From NCBI GenBank assembly GCA_945870105.1, contig CAMBRL010000019.1, forward strand, positions 1 through 35,240: a DNA stretch of 35,240 nt, written 5' to 3'. Below are positions 25,634 to 32,965 of the stretch, in pieces (position 1 is the stretch's first letter; each line of letters starts with the position of its first letter). The notes beneath the pieces are model-generated. The model was not told the DNA's origin. It searched no databases and worked only from the letters and a program-made list of their open reading frames with translations. The stretch is from Chitinophaga pinensis. GTDB lineage: Bacteria > Bacteroidota > Bacteroidia > SXHM01. Made by a program: the position numbers and the translations under genes.

Positions 25634-26245
25634 TCAATTTACGCGGTCTGCAATTTCTTTGCTTATGCTCACAACAATCTCGTTTCTGCGAAAGAGGAAA
25701 TCCCAGGGAGCATTGTAACCCAGGTAACGGAAATTTCCGTTGTCGGTTATACCTGCCTGTTTCAGCAGATTTTGCAATTCATTTTTAGCTTCCTCAATTT
25801 TTTCATCCGATGCATAGCCGCCAAATCTCAATGCCACCGCATATTCTTCAGGTGTTTCGTGCAAGTTAATTTCTTTACTTTCGGGCAGTGGTAAATTTGA
25901 AAGGGTATAGCCTTCGGGCATTACAAAACTCATGGAAGAGCTTGCGCCATTAAAATCCATATGAACAGGAGCGGTCATGGCTATTTTAGTGTTATTGGTA
26001 TTACCGCCAAAAATGTAATTTGCCAGTTTGCGGAAATTATTACCTGAACTTTTCTTGTAGGAGGTTTCATTATCACTGACAGTTGCCATAACGGATTGTG
26101 GATAATATCTGAATTCGAGTTTGCCGGATTTCCGGATTTCTTTATAGGGTTGCTGTGGTGTTTGTGCCATGAGTTTTGAAAGTGTAATAATGAGCGTAAT
26201 CGTTAAAAAAATTACAACAGAAATAATTAAGATTTTATTTTTCAT
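25634..26245 (-). CDS. SOUL-family heme-binding protein
   Basis: 203 residues with an N-terminal membrane anchor or signal sequence (MKNKILIISVVIFLTITLII). The SOUL/HBP fold is recognised by KLEFRYYPQSVMATVS, the hallmark NFRKLANYIFGGNTNNTKIAMTAPV, SFVMPEGYTL and PWDFLFRRNEIVVSI. SOUL proteins bind heme or porphyrins; the bacterial role is not settled. It lies about 40 bases upstream of the nuclease gene on the same strand; whether they share a transcript is uncertain. Confidence 0.88.
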   Translation of the reverse strand: MKNKILIISVVIFLTITLIITLSKLMAQTPQQPYKEIRKSGKLEFRYYPQSVMATVSDNETSYKKSSGNNFRKLANYIFGGNTNNTKIAMTAPVHMDFNGASSSMSFVMPEGYTLSNLPLPESKEINLHETPEEYAVALRFGGYASDEKIEEAKNELQNLLKQAGITDNGNFRYLGYNAPWDFLFRRNEIVVSISKEIADRVN

Positions 26246-26354
26246 AGCCTCTTAACAAACAGAGCGTGAGTTATGTTTAGAGCCTGATTAATACTTTAAA
26301 GTAAAATCAGTTTTAGCTTCGCCCGAAAAAATTTTGTCGGCATCCCGGTTAAGA

Positions 26355-26371
26355 CGTAGCCTCACGCTACG
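26355..26371. repeat. CGTAGC/GCTACG hairpin
   Basis: The 6-bp stem CGTAGC and GCTACG has a CTCAC loop. The same stem core recurs at 27085-27107 in a longer hairpin. Confidence 0.55.
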
Positions 26372-26473
26372 CCCTTTTATAATACCGCCTCTGGCGCATA
26401 AAATTACTGTTTTAAAATTAAGCAATACGTATTATGTGCAAAGGACTGCAAGCCTTGTTAATGCAAGCGCAGC

Positions 26474-26526
26474 GGGGATTACCCCCGTTGAGAGCACTTC
26501 GATTAGTTGTAAACCCCGACCAGCGG
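26474..26526. repeat. Dispersed repeat, copy 1
   Basis: It starts GGGATTACCCCCGTTGAGAG and ends CCCCGACCAGCGGG. It aligns without gaps to 28772-28824 with about 80% identity. The stem of this copy is degraded relative to copy 2. Confidence 0.6.
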
Positions 26527-26560
26527 GGGAATTCGGCAAACCTTATTAAGGTAAGGTTAG

Positions 26561-26911
26561 CTAAAGATCTGCAGCATTTTCAGCTGCCATGCCAATTTCA
26601 AGCGAAACGGCTGAATGCGATGCATGGTAAATACATTTACCATCTTTAATAATTAACATCTGGGGTGATTCATGCACAACAGTATACCGCTTACTAATGG
26701 TGTTACTCAGTTCTCTTAAACTGATTAAATCCAAATAATAAACATCGGGCAAACCTGATTTATTGACAAGCAACTCCTGTGTTAAAACTTTTTTGGCCAT
26801 ACTGCTTACTGAACAACGGGTGCTGTGTTTAAAAATAACCTGTAACACTGATTGTGAAAGCGTATCAATTTGGTTCAGTTGATTAGCGTGATTAAGCAGT
26901 TTAAATTCCAT
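26561..26911 (-). CDS. ytxJ: YtxJ-type monothiol bacilliredoxin
   Basis: 116 residues matching the bacillithiol-system redox protein family (YtxJ, DUF2847). The thioredoxin-fold active site is HSTRCSVSS, with Cys33 and Ser36 in place of the second Cys. It is followed by VYYLDLISLRELSNTIS, the cis-Pro region VVHESPQMLIIKDGKC and IYHASHSAVS. Such proteins are proposed to remove bacillithiol from S-bacillithiolated proteins, so the host probably makes bacillithiol. It is the same strand as the FAD monooxygenase, but a 235-base gap with hairpins separates them. Confidence 0.92.
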   Translation of the reverse strand: MEFKLLNHANQLNQIDTLSQSVLQVIFKHSTRCSVSSMAKKVLTQELLVNKSGLPDVYYLDLISLRELSNTISKRYTVVHESPQMLIIKDGKCIYHASHSAVSLEIGMAAENAADL

Positions 26912-27062
26912 TATGATTAAACACCAGGGCTATGATTTTGTTTAAGGCCTTTATGCAAGACCCGGTTAAACAATGTTTAACAACAGGCTCCATCAACGCA
27001 GCCGCGCGTTAGGCTTGTTGTTATTTGTTATCTTGGGTCTTTTCATCTTTTTATTATTGCGG

Positions 27063-27107
27063 TCCGCCTGAGGCGGATTAAAACGAGCGTAGCAAGATGC
27101 TACGCTC
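27063..27107. repeat. Pair of hairpins in the ytxJ upstream region
   Basis: TCCGCC-TGA-GGCGGA (27063-27077) is followed by GAGCGTAGCA-AGA-TGCTACGCTC (27085-27107). Both stems are perfect. They lie between the FAD monooxygenase stop and ytxJ and could end the former's transcript, although there is no T-run. Confidence 0.6.
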
Positions 27108-27146
27108 AACGGGGTTATTCTTCTGTTCTGTTTTTTCTCCCTCTTG

Positions 27147-28607
27147 TTATTCGTCTTTTTTCTTTCTAAACCGTCTTCTCGGACCATCACGCTCATGGAG
27201 CACAATTTCGGAATGCAGGAACTCTGCAGCATCTGCTGAAGCCTTTACTTTGGCAGCACTGCGTTTTAACATTTCTGATTCAAACTCATTTAACACAGTT
27301 GCTCTCAGGCCGGTTTGCCTCCATGGTGATAATGGTCTGCATCCTTTTGAGATTCCCCGGGCCAGTGCCAGCGCATCCAGCAGCGCCTGATTTGCGCCCT
27401 GTCCTTTGAATGGACTCATAGGGTGAGCTGCATCTCCTATCAGCGTAACCTGAGCTCCTTTGCCTACTAATTCCGGCTCAAGCAATGCCCTGTCATATAC
27501 CGGATAACCGGAAACCTGAGCTTCCAGCGTAGCTGCTAAAATCTGAGGAATGGGATCGTGCCACTGGGTTCTGCGACACGCTTCATCCTTAAGCGACTTA
27601 GCTCCCAAGGCACTCAAGGCCTTTGCCTCTTTTTCAGGCATTGGAAAACTAAGCTGCCACATTACCGAGTCTGACGAATATGGCATAATATAAATCCGCT
27701 CATTACCATTAGCGGTTTGGAATACCGTGGCCGAATCCAGCAACGGATTATCAAGTTTCCGGAGATTTACCAAAGGACAAATACCAAGAATTACCATACA
27801 GCCCAGGTAACGTAAAGGGGTAATATCTTCACCAATCAACAACCTGCGCACAACACTACGGATACCATCCGCTCCTACCAAAAGATCTGCCCTGGCGCTC
27901 TGCATCTTACCATTCACCAGAAAGCTCAGCTCAACACCTTCACCCTCGCGTTCTTTAAAATCAATTAACTGGTGTCCCCACTGCACTGCATCCTCACCAC
28001 CGAGTTGCTCAAGCAGTGCCAAGCGTAAAGACTGCCGTGCTATATGCACATTGATACGTTTGGGAAGCCTTTTCACATCCGCTGGCAACCGCTTTCTGAA
28101 ACCCCAATCACCGATCACTTTTCCTTCTGTAGTATGTACCACATGTCTTGTTGAGACAACCCCTTTTTCTAACGAAAAAATGCCTAATCCCTCAATTGCA
28201 TTACTGGCTTGTTGCAAGGTAAGACCATAGCCCTGCGAGCGATCATTGAAACCGCCATCGCGTTCATAAAGGGTAAAAGGAATTCCCCGGTGGAAACAAG
28301 CTACAGCCAGGGCCACTCCTCCTATGCCACCACCAATAATAGCAACGTGTGGGTAGTTTTCTTTATCCGCTACAGGAGCGCTGGCAGCATATACCAGGCC
28401 TGAGCCATTGCAGTTCAAACATAAATCTAAGTGACCAACGGGAGGAACTGGAGCCGTGCCTTCGCCCTGCGCTTTTTCAAATTGATTGAATGCATTCTCA
28501 TAGCGGAGCCGCACTCGCCTGCTGATCTTCCTGTTTCTTTTGCCGCGTCCCTGGCAGTCGGGGCAAATGGAAAAATAATCCTTTTTATTTATCATCTGCT
28601 CCATCAA
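27147..28607 (-). CDS. FAD-dependent monooxygenase with N-terminal CxxCxGxG zinc-finger-like segment
   Basis: 486 residues. Residues 15-72 carry two CxxCxGxG motifs (CPDCQGRG at 15-22 and CLNCNGSG at 63-70), as in the DnaJ-type zinc finger, separated by a basic helix-like stretch. From ~88 a PHBH/UbiH-type FAD monooxygenase follows: the GxGxxG Rossmann motif IIGGGIGGVALA, the DG motif LVGADGIRSVVRR (~245) and the GD motif LIGDAAHPMSPFKGQGANQALLDA (~390). The C-terminus is basic (RRRFRKKKDE). It presumably hydroxylates an aromatic or quinone-like substrate with NAD(P)H and O2, but the substrate is unknown. The zinc-finger fusion is unusual for this family. A TATATTTG box lies upstream at 28694-28701. 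Confidence 0.85.
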   Translation of the reverse strand: MMEQMINKKDYFSICPDCQGRGKRNRKISRRVRLRYENAFNQFEKAQGEGTAPVPPVGHLDLCLNCNGSGLVYAASAPVADKENYPHVAIIGGGIGGVALAVACFHRGIPFTLYERDGGFNDRSQGYGLTLQQASNAIEGLGIFSLEKGVVSTRHVVHTTEGKVIGDWGFRKRLPADVKRLPKRINVHIARQSLRLALLEQLGGEDAVQWGHQLIDFKEREGEGVELSFLVNGKMQSARADLLVGADGIRSVVRRLLIGEDITPLRYLGCMVILGICPLVNLRKLDNPLLDSATVFQTANGNERIYIMPYSSDSVMWQLSFPMPEKEAKALSALGAKSLKDEACRRTQWHDPIPQILAATLEAQVSGYPVYDRALLEPELVGKGAQVTLIGDAAHPMSPFKGQGANQALLDALALARGISKGCRPLSPWRQTGLRATVLNEFESEMLKRSAAKVKASADAAEFLHSEIVLHERDGPRRRFRKKKDE

Positions 28608-28693
28608 CTTCCTATCGTTAAATCTCTTTTTAAAGTTTGAGTGAGCATTGTGGTTCTATAATGGCAGGTAATTAAGAACCTACATTAAGCCAA

Positions 28694-28725
28694 CAAATAT
28701 AAATCAATTTAAAACGATTGCCAGC
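28694..28725 (-). repeat. Sequence shared with the IS1182 right end
   Basis: Read on the minus strand, it contains the 20-mer TTTAAATTGATTTATATTTG, identical to 35192-35211 near the right end of the IS. The match extends upstream as CTGGCAATCGT versus CCGGCTAATCGC. It includes TATATTTG, which also fits a -7 box for the FAD monooxygenase gene 86 bases downstream. Confidence 0.65.
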
Positions 28726-28740
28726 GCACATGAATTGCAT

Positions 28741-28756
28741 TCCGATAGCTATCGGA
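28741..28756. repeat. Perfect 16-bp palindrome TCCGATAGCTATCGGA
   Basis: A perfect palindrome with no spacer. It lies between the IS-end-like sequence and dispersed repeat copy 2. Function unknown; it could be a binding site or a mobile-element remnant. Confidence 0.7.
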
Positions 28757-28770
28757 ACCTCCTGCTCAGC

Positions 28771-28824
28771 GGTCGGGATTACCTTCGGTGAGAACGCTTC
28801 GCTAAGTTACAAATCCCGACCAGC
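28771..28824. repeat. Dispersed repeat, copy 2, with terminal inverted repeats
   Basis: GGTCGGGATT (28771-28780) and AATCCCGACC (28812-28821) are perfect inverted arms around a 31-base loop. The body aligns with copy 1 at 26474 without gaps. Confidence 0.7.
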
Positions 28825-28933
28825 GGGCGAAACATACTACTCAGCGGAGAACCAAACTTTGATTAACCACAAATGTGTCTGCGGAGTACCGAACCGCCAC
28901 TTTTGCCAAACACGTGTTAGCGGTAGTTTTACT

Positions 28934-29284
28934 TTATAGTTTAATAAAATAAAATAATTTCTCACTTACATGTCCATTAATTAGACTTTTCACCTGTAAT
29001 TGTAACTTATATTCGGAGTCAATTACACCTTCATAAACTACAGTCCCATAATCTGATAAAGTTGTTGTAAAATAAATCTTGTTACCTATAATTTCATACT
29101 TCCCCTTATCATCGAATGGTTTCTTTAGCCATTTAATGACATCAGTTGCTTTTTGAGGTGATGTAGTTGATATTACAGTGCTATCAGAATAAAAACGTAT
29201 AAAATGTCTATTGTTATAATAAGACTCTGCCTGATATAATCCATCAAATCTAACTGCTTTGTTTGTTTGTGAAAATGCTTGACA
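28934..29284 (-). pseudogene. 5'-truncated secreted-protein gene
   Basis: The minus frame is open for 116 codons with no start codon: it begins CQAFSQTNKAVRFDGLYQAE and continues through YYNNRHFIRFYSDSTVIS, IKWLKKPFDDKGKYEIIGN and YGTVVYEGVIDSEYKLQL to FYFIKL and a TAA stop. AFSQ resembles the end of a signal peptide, so the missing part is probably a start codon and most of a signal sequence. A TAA stop lies just upstream (29285-29287). The protein is not recognised; the pattern fits small secreted Bacteroidota proteins. It ends at the same place where the oppositely oriented PspC-family gene loses its own 5' end. Confidence 0.62.
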
Positions 29285-30651
29285 TTATTCCTAAAGCAAA
29301 AACAACTACCGAAAAATTAGAGATGCGCGGTGAAAAAGTGAATGTGCACAACATAGAAAAAACCATCCGCGAAGAAATGAACGATTTGAAAGACCGTTTA
29401 AACAACCTTTCAGGCGAGGCAAAAGATCTTGGCCGCAAAGACGGAAAAATACGCACCGGCATCCACGAAGTGCTTGATTTTATTGCCACCCTTTTCAGAA
29501 TGATGTTCAAAGTAATCGGCAAAGTATTCGGAGTATTGTTCCTGCTCATAGGAATCATATTACTGGTAGTGGTAATCGCATCGCTTGTTGGTCTTCCGGG
29601 CTTTGTAAGCATCAACAGTCAGGGTGATGAAATACGTTTAACGCTTAATGAAATCATGTACACCTTTCTGGGCAGTCAACAATTGATTAACTGGGCTACT
29701 ATTGGTGCAGCACTGGTATTGTGCATTCCTTTGCTGGGTATGGTATTCGCAGGTGTAAAAATCATCTTCGGTATCAAAACCCGCAACAGAGCTTTCCGCT
29801 GGATTTTCTCTTTGTTATGGACAACAGGTGTAATCATCAGCATTATTGTAGCAGTATCGGTTGCAAAAGATTTTAAAGTGTTGAACACACAGCGTGCTAA
29901 ATTTAACCTTGCAAAACCTGCTGCTTCAGAAGTGTTGTATCTTGAATTGAATAATAACTTTAAAGACCTTGAGGAACAGAGTGCTGAACTGGGCGAATGG
30001 AATGTGTACCTGGATGAACATGAAAAACAAATGTTCCGCACCCCTGAACTGGATATTGAAAAAAGCAGCAGCGACAGCATTGAGCTGGAAGTTATCCGCT
30101 ACTCAAGAGGACTTACCCGCAAAGAAGCAGTCAGCAATGCCGAAAAAGTGAACTACAAATTTTCACAGAAAGATTCAGTATTGCAGCTTGATAAATATAT
30201 GAGCCTTGAAAACAAAGATAAATGGCGCATGCAGGATGTGAAAATGATTTTGCGCATACCCGTTGGGCAAACCATATACCTCAACAGAGATGTGAAACAC
30301 ATCATCTATGATATAGAAAACACCACCAATACATGGGACAGCGACATGGTAAACCGCAGATGGAAAATGACTGAGAACGGTTTAACCTGTGTAGATTGTG
30401 ATAATCTGAAGAACATCAGTTCAGATGATGAGCAAGACAGCGAAGACTGGGACACCGAAGCACCGGAAGCACCTGAGCTTACAACGCCTCCGGTACCTCC
30501 TGCCCCACCTGAACCTGCAAAAAAGGAAAAGAAAAAGGCAGAGTCTGCAGCTGCTGACATCGGAATATCACGAGAACAGTATGAGCAGTTGAGCAAACTC
30601 AATCGCATGTATCTTGAACTGAAGAATCCCGATACAAACCTGGTTCTCTAA
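29275..30651 (+). CDS. PspC-family membrane protein, C-terminal part (N-terminal PspC domain missing)
   Basis: 458 residues from ATG 29275. The opening DIIPKAKTTTEKLEMRGEKV is the sequence that normally follows the PspC domain in Bacteroidota (ILWIIxPxAKTTxEKLxMRG), so the PspC domain and its upstream region are gone. Then come a charged helix (NVHNIEKTIREEMNDLKDRL), three or four membrane segments (~85-110, ~140-170 and ~180-205), a large extracytoplasmic beta region (~210-385) with several acidic/charged motifs, a Pro-rich linker (PPVPPAPPEPAKKEKKK) and a short C-terminal helix. ATG 29275 may be used fortuitously, and a shortened product is possible. PspC-type proteins respond to envelope stress; whether this remnant functions is doubtful. 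Confidence 0.72.
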   Translation: MLDIIPKAKTTTEKLEMRGEKVNVHNIEKTIREEMNDLKDRLNNLSGEAKDLGRKDGKIRTGIHEVLDFIATLFRMMFKVIGKVFGVLFLLIGIILLVVVIASLVGLPGFVSINSQGDEIRLTLNEIMYTFLGSQQLINWATIGAALVLCIPLLGMVFAGVKIIFGIKTRNRAFRWIFSLLWTTGVIISIIVAVSVAKDFKVLNTQRAKFNLAKPAASEVLYLELNNNFKDLEEQSAELGEWNVYLDEHEKQMFRTPELDIEKSSSDSIELEVIRYSRGLTRKEAVSNAEKVNYKFSQKDSVLQLDKYMSLENKDKWRMQDVKMILRIPVGQTIYLNRDVKHIIYDIENTTNTWDSDMVNRRWKMTENGLTCVDCDNLKNISSDDEQDSEDWDTEAPEAPELTTPPVPPAPPEPAKKEKKKAESAAADIGISREQYEQLSKLNRMYLELKNPDTNLVL

Positions 30652-30697
30652 ATTTTAACTAAACATAAAACAATTAAAAAACCCGGAAAAACACCCC

Positions 30698-30716
30698 GGA
30701 CAGCCAAAGGTGTGTC
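30698..30716 (+). repeat. Shared upstream motif, copy 1
   Basis: GGACAGCCAAAGGTGTGTC lies 54 bases before the start of the small secreted gene. A similar sequence lies at 31160-31178 before the propeller gene. Surrounding A-rich and T-rich runs suggest a weak hairpin or a leader element. Confidence 0.5.
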
Positions 30717-30770
30717 TTAAAAAATCAATAAAACGTTCTAAACATTTAAACTTTCTAAACATAAAAAACA

Positions 30771-31115
30771 ATGAAAACTCTAGCAATCATCGTCACCCTC
30801 TTCACCAGCCTGCTATTAAGCACCGGAAAGGTAGAAGCAAAAAACACCTCTAACAAAACAACAGCATCAGCAGTACGTGAGCAGGTTGTTAAAAAAATTG
30901 GCATGCCAGAACTGAGCAGAGAAAAAATAGAACCTGCAAGTGTATCGGTAACATTCACCATCAACGAAAACAACCTCATCATTGTGAAAGAAGTTTCGGG
31001 CGCAAACAGTTTCCTCAACGAGTTTGTAGGCAACAAATTGCATCATTCCAAAATAGCAACCACTCCCGAATCAGCCGGACAGGAGTTTGAGATAGAGTTC
31101 AGCTTCGGTAAATAA
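30771..31115 (+). CDS. Small secreted protein of unknown function
   Basis: 114 residues with a signal peptide (MKTLAIIVTLFTSLLLSTGKVEA). The mature part is a single small domain: VREQVVKKIGMPELSREKIE, then VSVTFTINENNLIIVKEVSG and a late FEIEFSFGK. This alternating pattern resembles small TonB/energy-transduction-like beta domains, but no catalytic motif is present and I do not recognise the family. It is preceded by the shared GACAGCCAA motif and followed by a second copy before the next gene. Confidence 0.7.
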   Translation: MKTLAIIVTLFTSLLLSTGKVEAKNTSNKTTASAVREQVVKKIGMPELSREKIEPASVSVTFTINENNLIIVKEVSGANSFLNEFVGNKLHHSKIATTPESAGQEFEIEFSFGK

Positions 31116-31159
31116 TAACAACTTAAAAACGCAGTAAAAACAAGGCTTTTAGCAAGGCT

Positions 31160-31178
31160 GACAGCCAATAGTGTGTCC
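31160..31178 (+). repeat. Shared upstream motif, copy 2
   Basis: GACAGCCAATAGTGTGTCC matches copy 1 except for two differences in the core. It sits within a longer imperfect stem (AAAAACAAGG ... CCTGTTTTT, ~31136-31185) that could be a terminator for the upstream gene. Confidence 0.5.
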
Positions 31179-31292
31179 TGTTTTTAACATTAATTAGGAT
31201 TTTTTAAGAGTATTTAACAATTGAATGACGGTCCTTTGAAGTACAAATTTTTAATCAACAGAAATAAAATAATAACCCTAATAAATAATAAC

Positions 31293-32540
31293 ATGAAAAC
31301 AAAAATCATCCTCCTGTGCAGTGTGCTGCTGATAAGCCTCACCGCTGCCACCAATGCTCAAATAACAGATTGGGCAGTTTACAACACCAACAATTCACCG
31401 CTTGCAGGCAATTCAGTACTGGCTGTTACAACTAGAGGCAAGAGCGCCTGGATAGGAACAACCGAAGGACTGAACTATTTCAACGGCACGTCCTGGACAA
31501 CCTTAACAACACAAAACGCTGATCTTCCCCATAATCATATAAACGATATTGCTCGTGAAGAAAACGGAGCGCTATGGGTTGCCACCGAAAACGGGCTTGC
31601 TAAATTGTATGACCATGAGTGGACAGTTTATAATACCAGCAATTCTGCATTGCCTGTAAACATTATCCGCTGTATCACTATTGACATGGACGGCAACAAA
31701 TGGATTGGAACATGGGGAGGTGGTCTTGTAAAATTTGACAACATTAACTGGACAGTATACAACACGGGCAACTCTCAGATTCCTGCAAACGGAATCAATT
31801 CTGTAACTATCAATAGTAACGATATAATATGGGTAGGCACTTTCAGTAATGGAATTGGTTTACTAGAAAACGGCAACTGGACAACTTACAACACCTCTAA
31901 CTCAGCCCTGCAAAGCAATGAAGTAAAAGCAATTGCCTTTGATAAAGATAATAACACATGGATAGGAACAGCAAACGGAATTGTAAGAATTATTGGAAAC
32001 AACTGGAGCAACATCAACTATTCTATCACCGGTTTTCCTTTTCAATCTGTTAATGATATCAGTTGCGGTAAAGATATCTGGTTTGCAACCGATAACGGAG
32101 TAATACAATATGACGGCACACACTGGATCAGTCACCGTTCCAACAACTCATCACTGCCGGTAAATGATGTAAGATCTCTGGCAACAGATGACAATATGAA
32201 TGTGTGGATAGCAACTGCTGGTGGCGGCTTGGCTATCTATAATGCAGAAGGTGTTGCCTTGTCTGTTGAAAGTACTATAGCTTTTGTAAATATGCTGAAC
32301 ATATATCCAAACCCTGCAAACGCTGAAGTGAAATTCAACTTTACTACCACCGAATCGGGCCTGGCTGAACTTGCTTTGTATGACATACAAGGAAGAAAAG
32401 TATGCACGTTGTTGAATGAAGAAGTTGGTGCCGGCAAACACGAAGTAAAATTCGACACCAATACATTACCTGCAGGTGTTTACATCTGGTGGGTTAGATT
32501 TAAAGACAGGATTGATACCATGCGCCTTGCAGTTATATAG
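31293..32540 (+). CDS. Two-component-regulator-type propeller protein with T9SS type A signal
   Basis: 415 residues with a signal peptide (MKTKIILLCSVLLISLTAATNAQ). Residues ~25-330 are propeller blades of about 45 residues, with repeated W-IGT/W-VGT/W-IAT cores (SAWIGTTEGLNYFNG, ALWVATENGLAKLYD, NKWIGTWGGGLVKFD, IIWVGTFSNG, NTWIGTANGIVRI, VWIATAGGGLAIYN) separated by WTVYNTSNS-type linkers. The C-terminus is a sorting domain (LNIYPNPANAEVKFNF to TMRLAVI). The product has no histidine kinase or DNA-binding part, so it is a stand-alone surface propeller. ATG 31293 is chosen because the signal peptide starts there. Ligand unknown. Confidence 0.85.
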   Translation: MKTKIILLCSVLLISLTAATNAQITDWAVYNTNNSPLAGNSVLAVTTRGKSAWIGTTEGLNYFNGTSWTTLTTQNADLPHNHINDIAREENGALWVATENGLAKLYDHEWTVYNTSNSALPVNIIRCITIDMDGNKWIGTWGGGLVKFDNINWTVYNTGNSQIPANGINSVTINSNDIIWVGTFSNGIGLLENGNWTTYNTSNSALQSNEVKAIAFDKDNNTWIGTANGIVRIIGNNWSNINYSITGFPFQSVNDISCGKDIWFATDNGVIQYDGTHWISHRSNNSSLPVNDVRSLATDDNMNVWIATAGGGLAIYNAEGVALSVESTIAFVNMLNIYPNPANAEVKFNFTTTESGLAELALYDIQGRKVCTLLNEEVGAGKHEVKFDTNTLPAGVYIWWVRFKDRIDTMRLAVI

Positions 32541-32573
32541 TCTTCAGAACTTAACTGAATCTAAGTATCATAT

Positions 32574-32606
32574 AAAAACCTTCAGGGTTAAATCCTGAAG
32601 GTTTTT
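32574..32606 (+). terminator. Strong intrinsic terminator
   Basis: AAAAACCTTCAGG and CCTGAAGGTTTTT form a perfect 13-bp stem around GTTAAAT. It ends the propeller gene and is followed at once by the promoter of the SUI1-like gene. Confidence 0.88.
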
Positions 32607-32611
32607 CATTT

Positions 32612-32619
32612 TATATTTG
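32612..32619 (+). promoter_or_regulatory. -7 box TATATTTG, leaderless start
   Basis: An exact TAnnTTTG match; only 4 bases (CTCC) separate it from ATG 32624, so transcription and translation start nearly together. Confidence 0.65.
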
Positions 32620-32623
32620 CTCC

Positions 32624-32965
32624 ATGTCAAACAAAAACAAGAATAAGGACGGGTTTGTTTACTCTACCAATCCCAGCTTCAACATCAGCAACTCCTCTGA
32701 TTATGACACGCAATCAACACTGCCTAACCAGAAACAAAATCTGAGAGTAGAGTTAGACAAAAAGAATCGCGCGGGGAAATCAGTAACGTTAATCACCGGA
32801 TTTGTTGGCAGTGAAGATGATTTGGAAGCACTGGGCAAACTGCTGAAAACAAAGTGCGGAGTTGGCGGCAGCGCAAAAGACGGAGAAATTCTGCTGCAAG
32901 GCGATTTCAGAAAAAAGGTTGGAGAAATTCTGTTGAAAGAAGGATATCGTGTTCGGGTGATTTAA
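32624..32965 (+). CDS. SUI1/eIF1-like translation factor (YciH family)
   Basis: 113 residues. The C-terminal ~70 residues carry the SUI1 fold: NLRVELDKKNRAGKSVTLITG, FVGSEDDLEALGKLLKTKCG and VGGSAKDGEILLQGDFRKKV, with a final EGYRVRVI. The N-terminal ~40 residues are polar and disordered. Bacterial members are related to eukaryotic eIF1 and to E. coli YciH, which affects translation initiation fidelity. Its start is nearly leaderless. The stop codon directly abuts the stop of the convergent T9SS type B fragment. Confidence 0.93.
   Translation: MSNKNKNKDGFVYSTNPSFNISNSSDYDTQSTLPNQKQNLRVELDKKNRAGKSVTLITGFVGSEDDLEALGKLLKTKCGVGGSAKDGEILLQGDFRKKVGEILLKEGYRVRVI

Larger units (their letters stand above)
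26246..26560. other. Non-coding, repeat-rich spacer
   Basis: 315 bases without a convincing gene. They hold a hairpin (26355-26371) and one copy of a ~53-base dispersed element (26474-26526) that recurs at 28772-28824. Two short open frames here run through the repeats and have no recognisable protein features. Confidence 0.6.
28608..28933. other. Non-coding spacer with palindromes and repeats
   Basis: This gap of about 325 bases holds an inverted repeat GGTTCT/AGAACC (28652-28680), an IS-end-like sequence (28694-28725), a perfect 16-bp palindrome, and dispersed repeat copy 2. An open frame through it has no protein character. Confidence 0.6.

Noticed and set aside
26334..26649. Two short plus-strand frames of 71 codons
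   Set aside because: They run through dispersed repeats and into the antisense of ytxJ, with no signal peptide or known motif.
27097..27390. Plus-strand frame of 97 codons
   Set aside because: Antisense to the 3' end of the FAD monooxygenase gene.
28915..28935. Possible integron attC-like site (GTTAGCG near CACGTG)
   Set aside because: No paired core sites or integrase; the match is too short.
28718..28939. 73-codon frame through the repeat-rich spacer
   Set aside because: Made of the palindrome and dispersed repeat copy 2; not protein-like.
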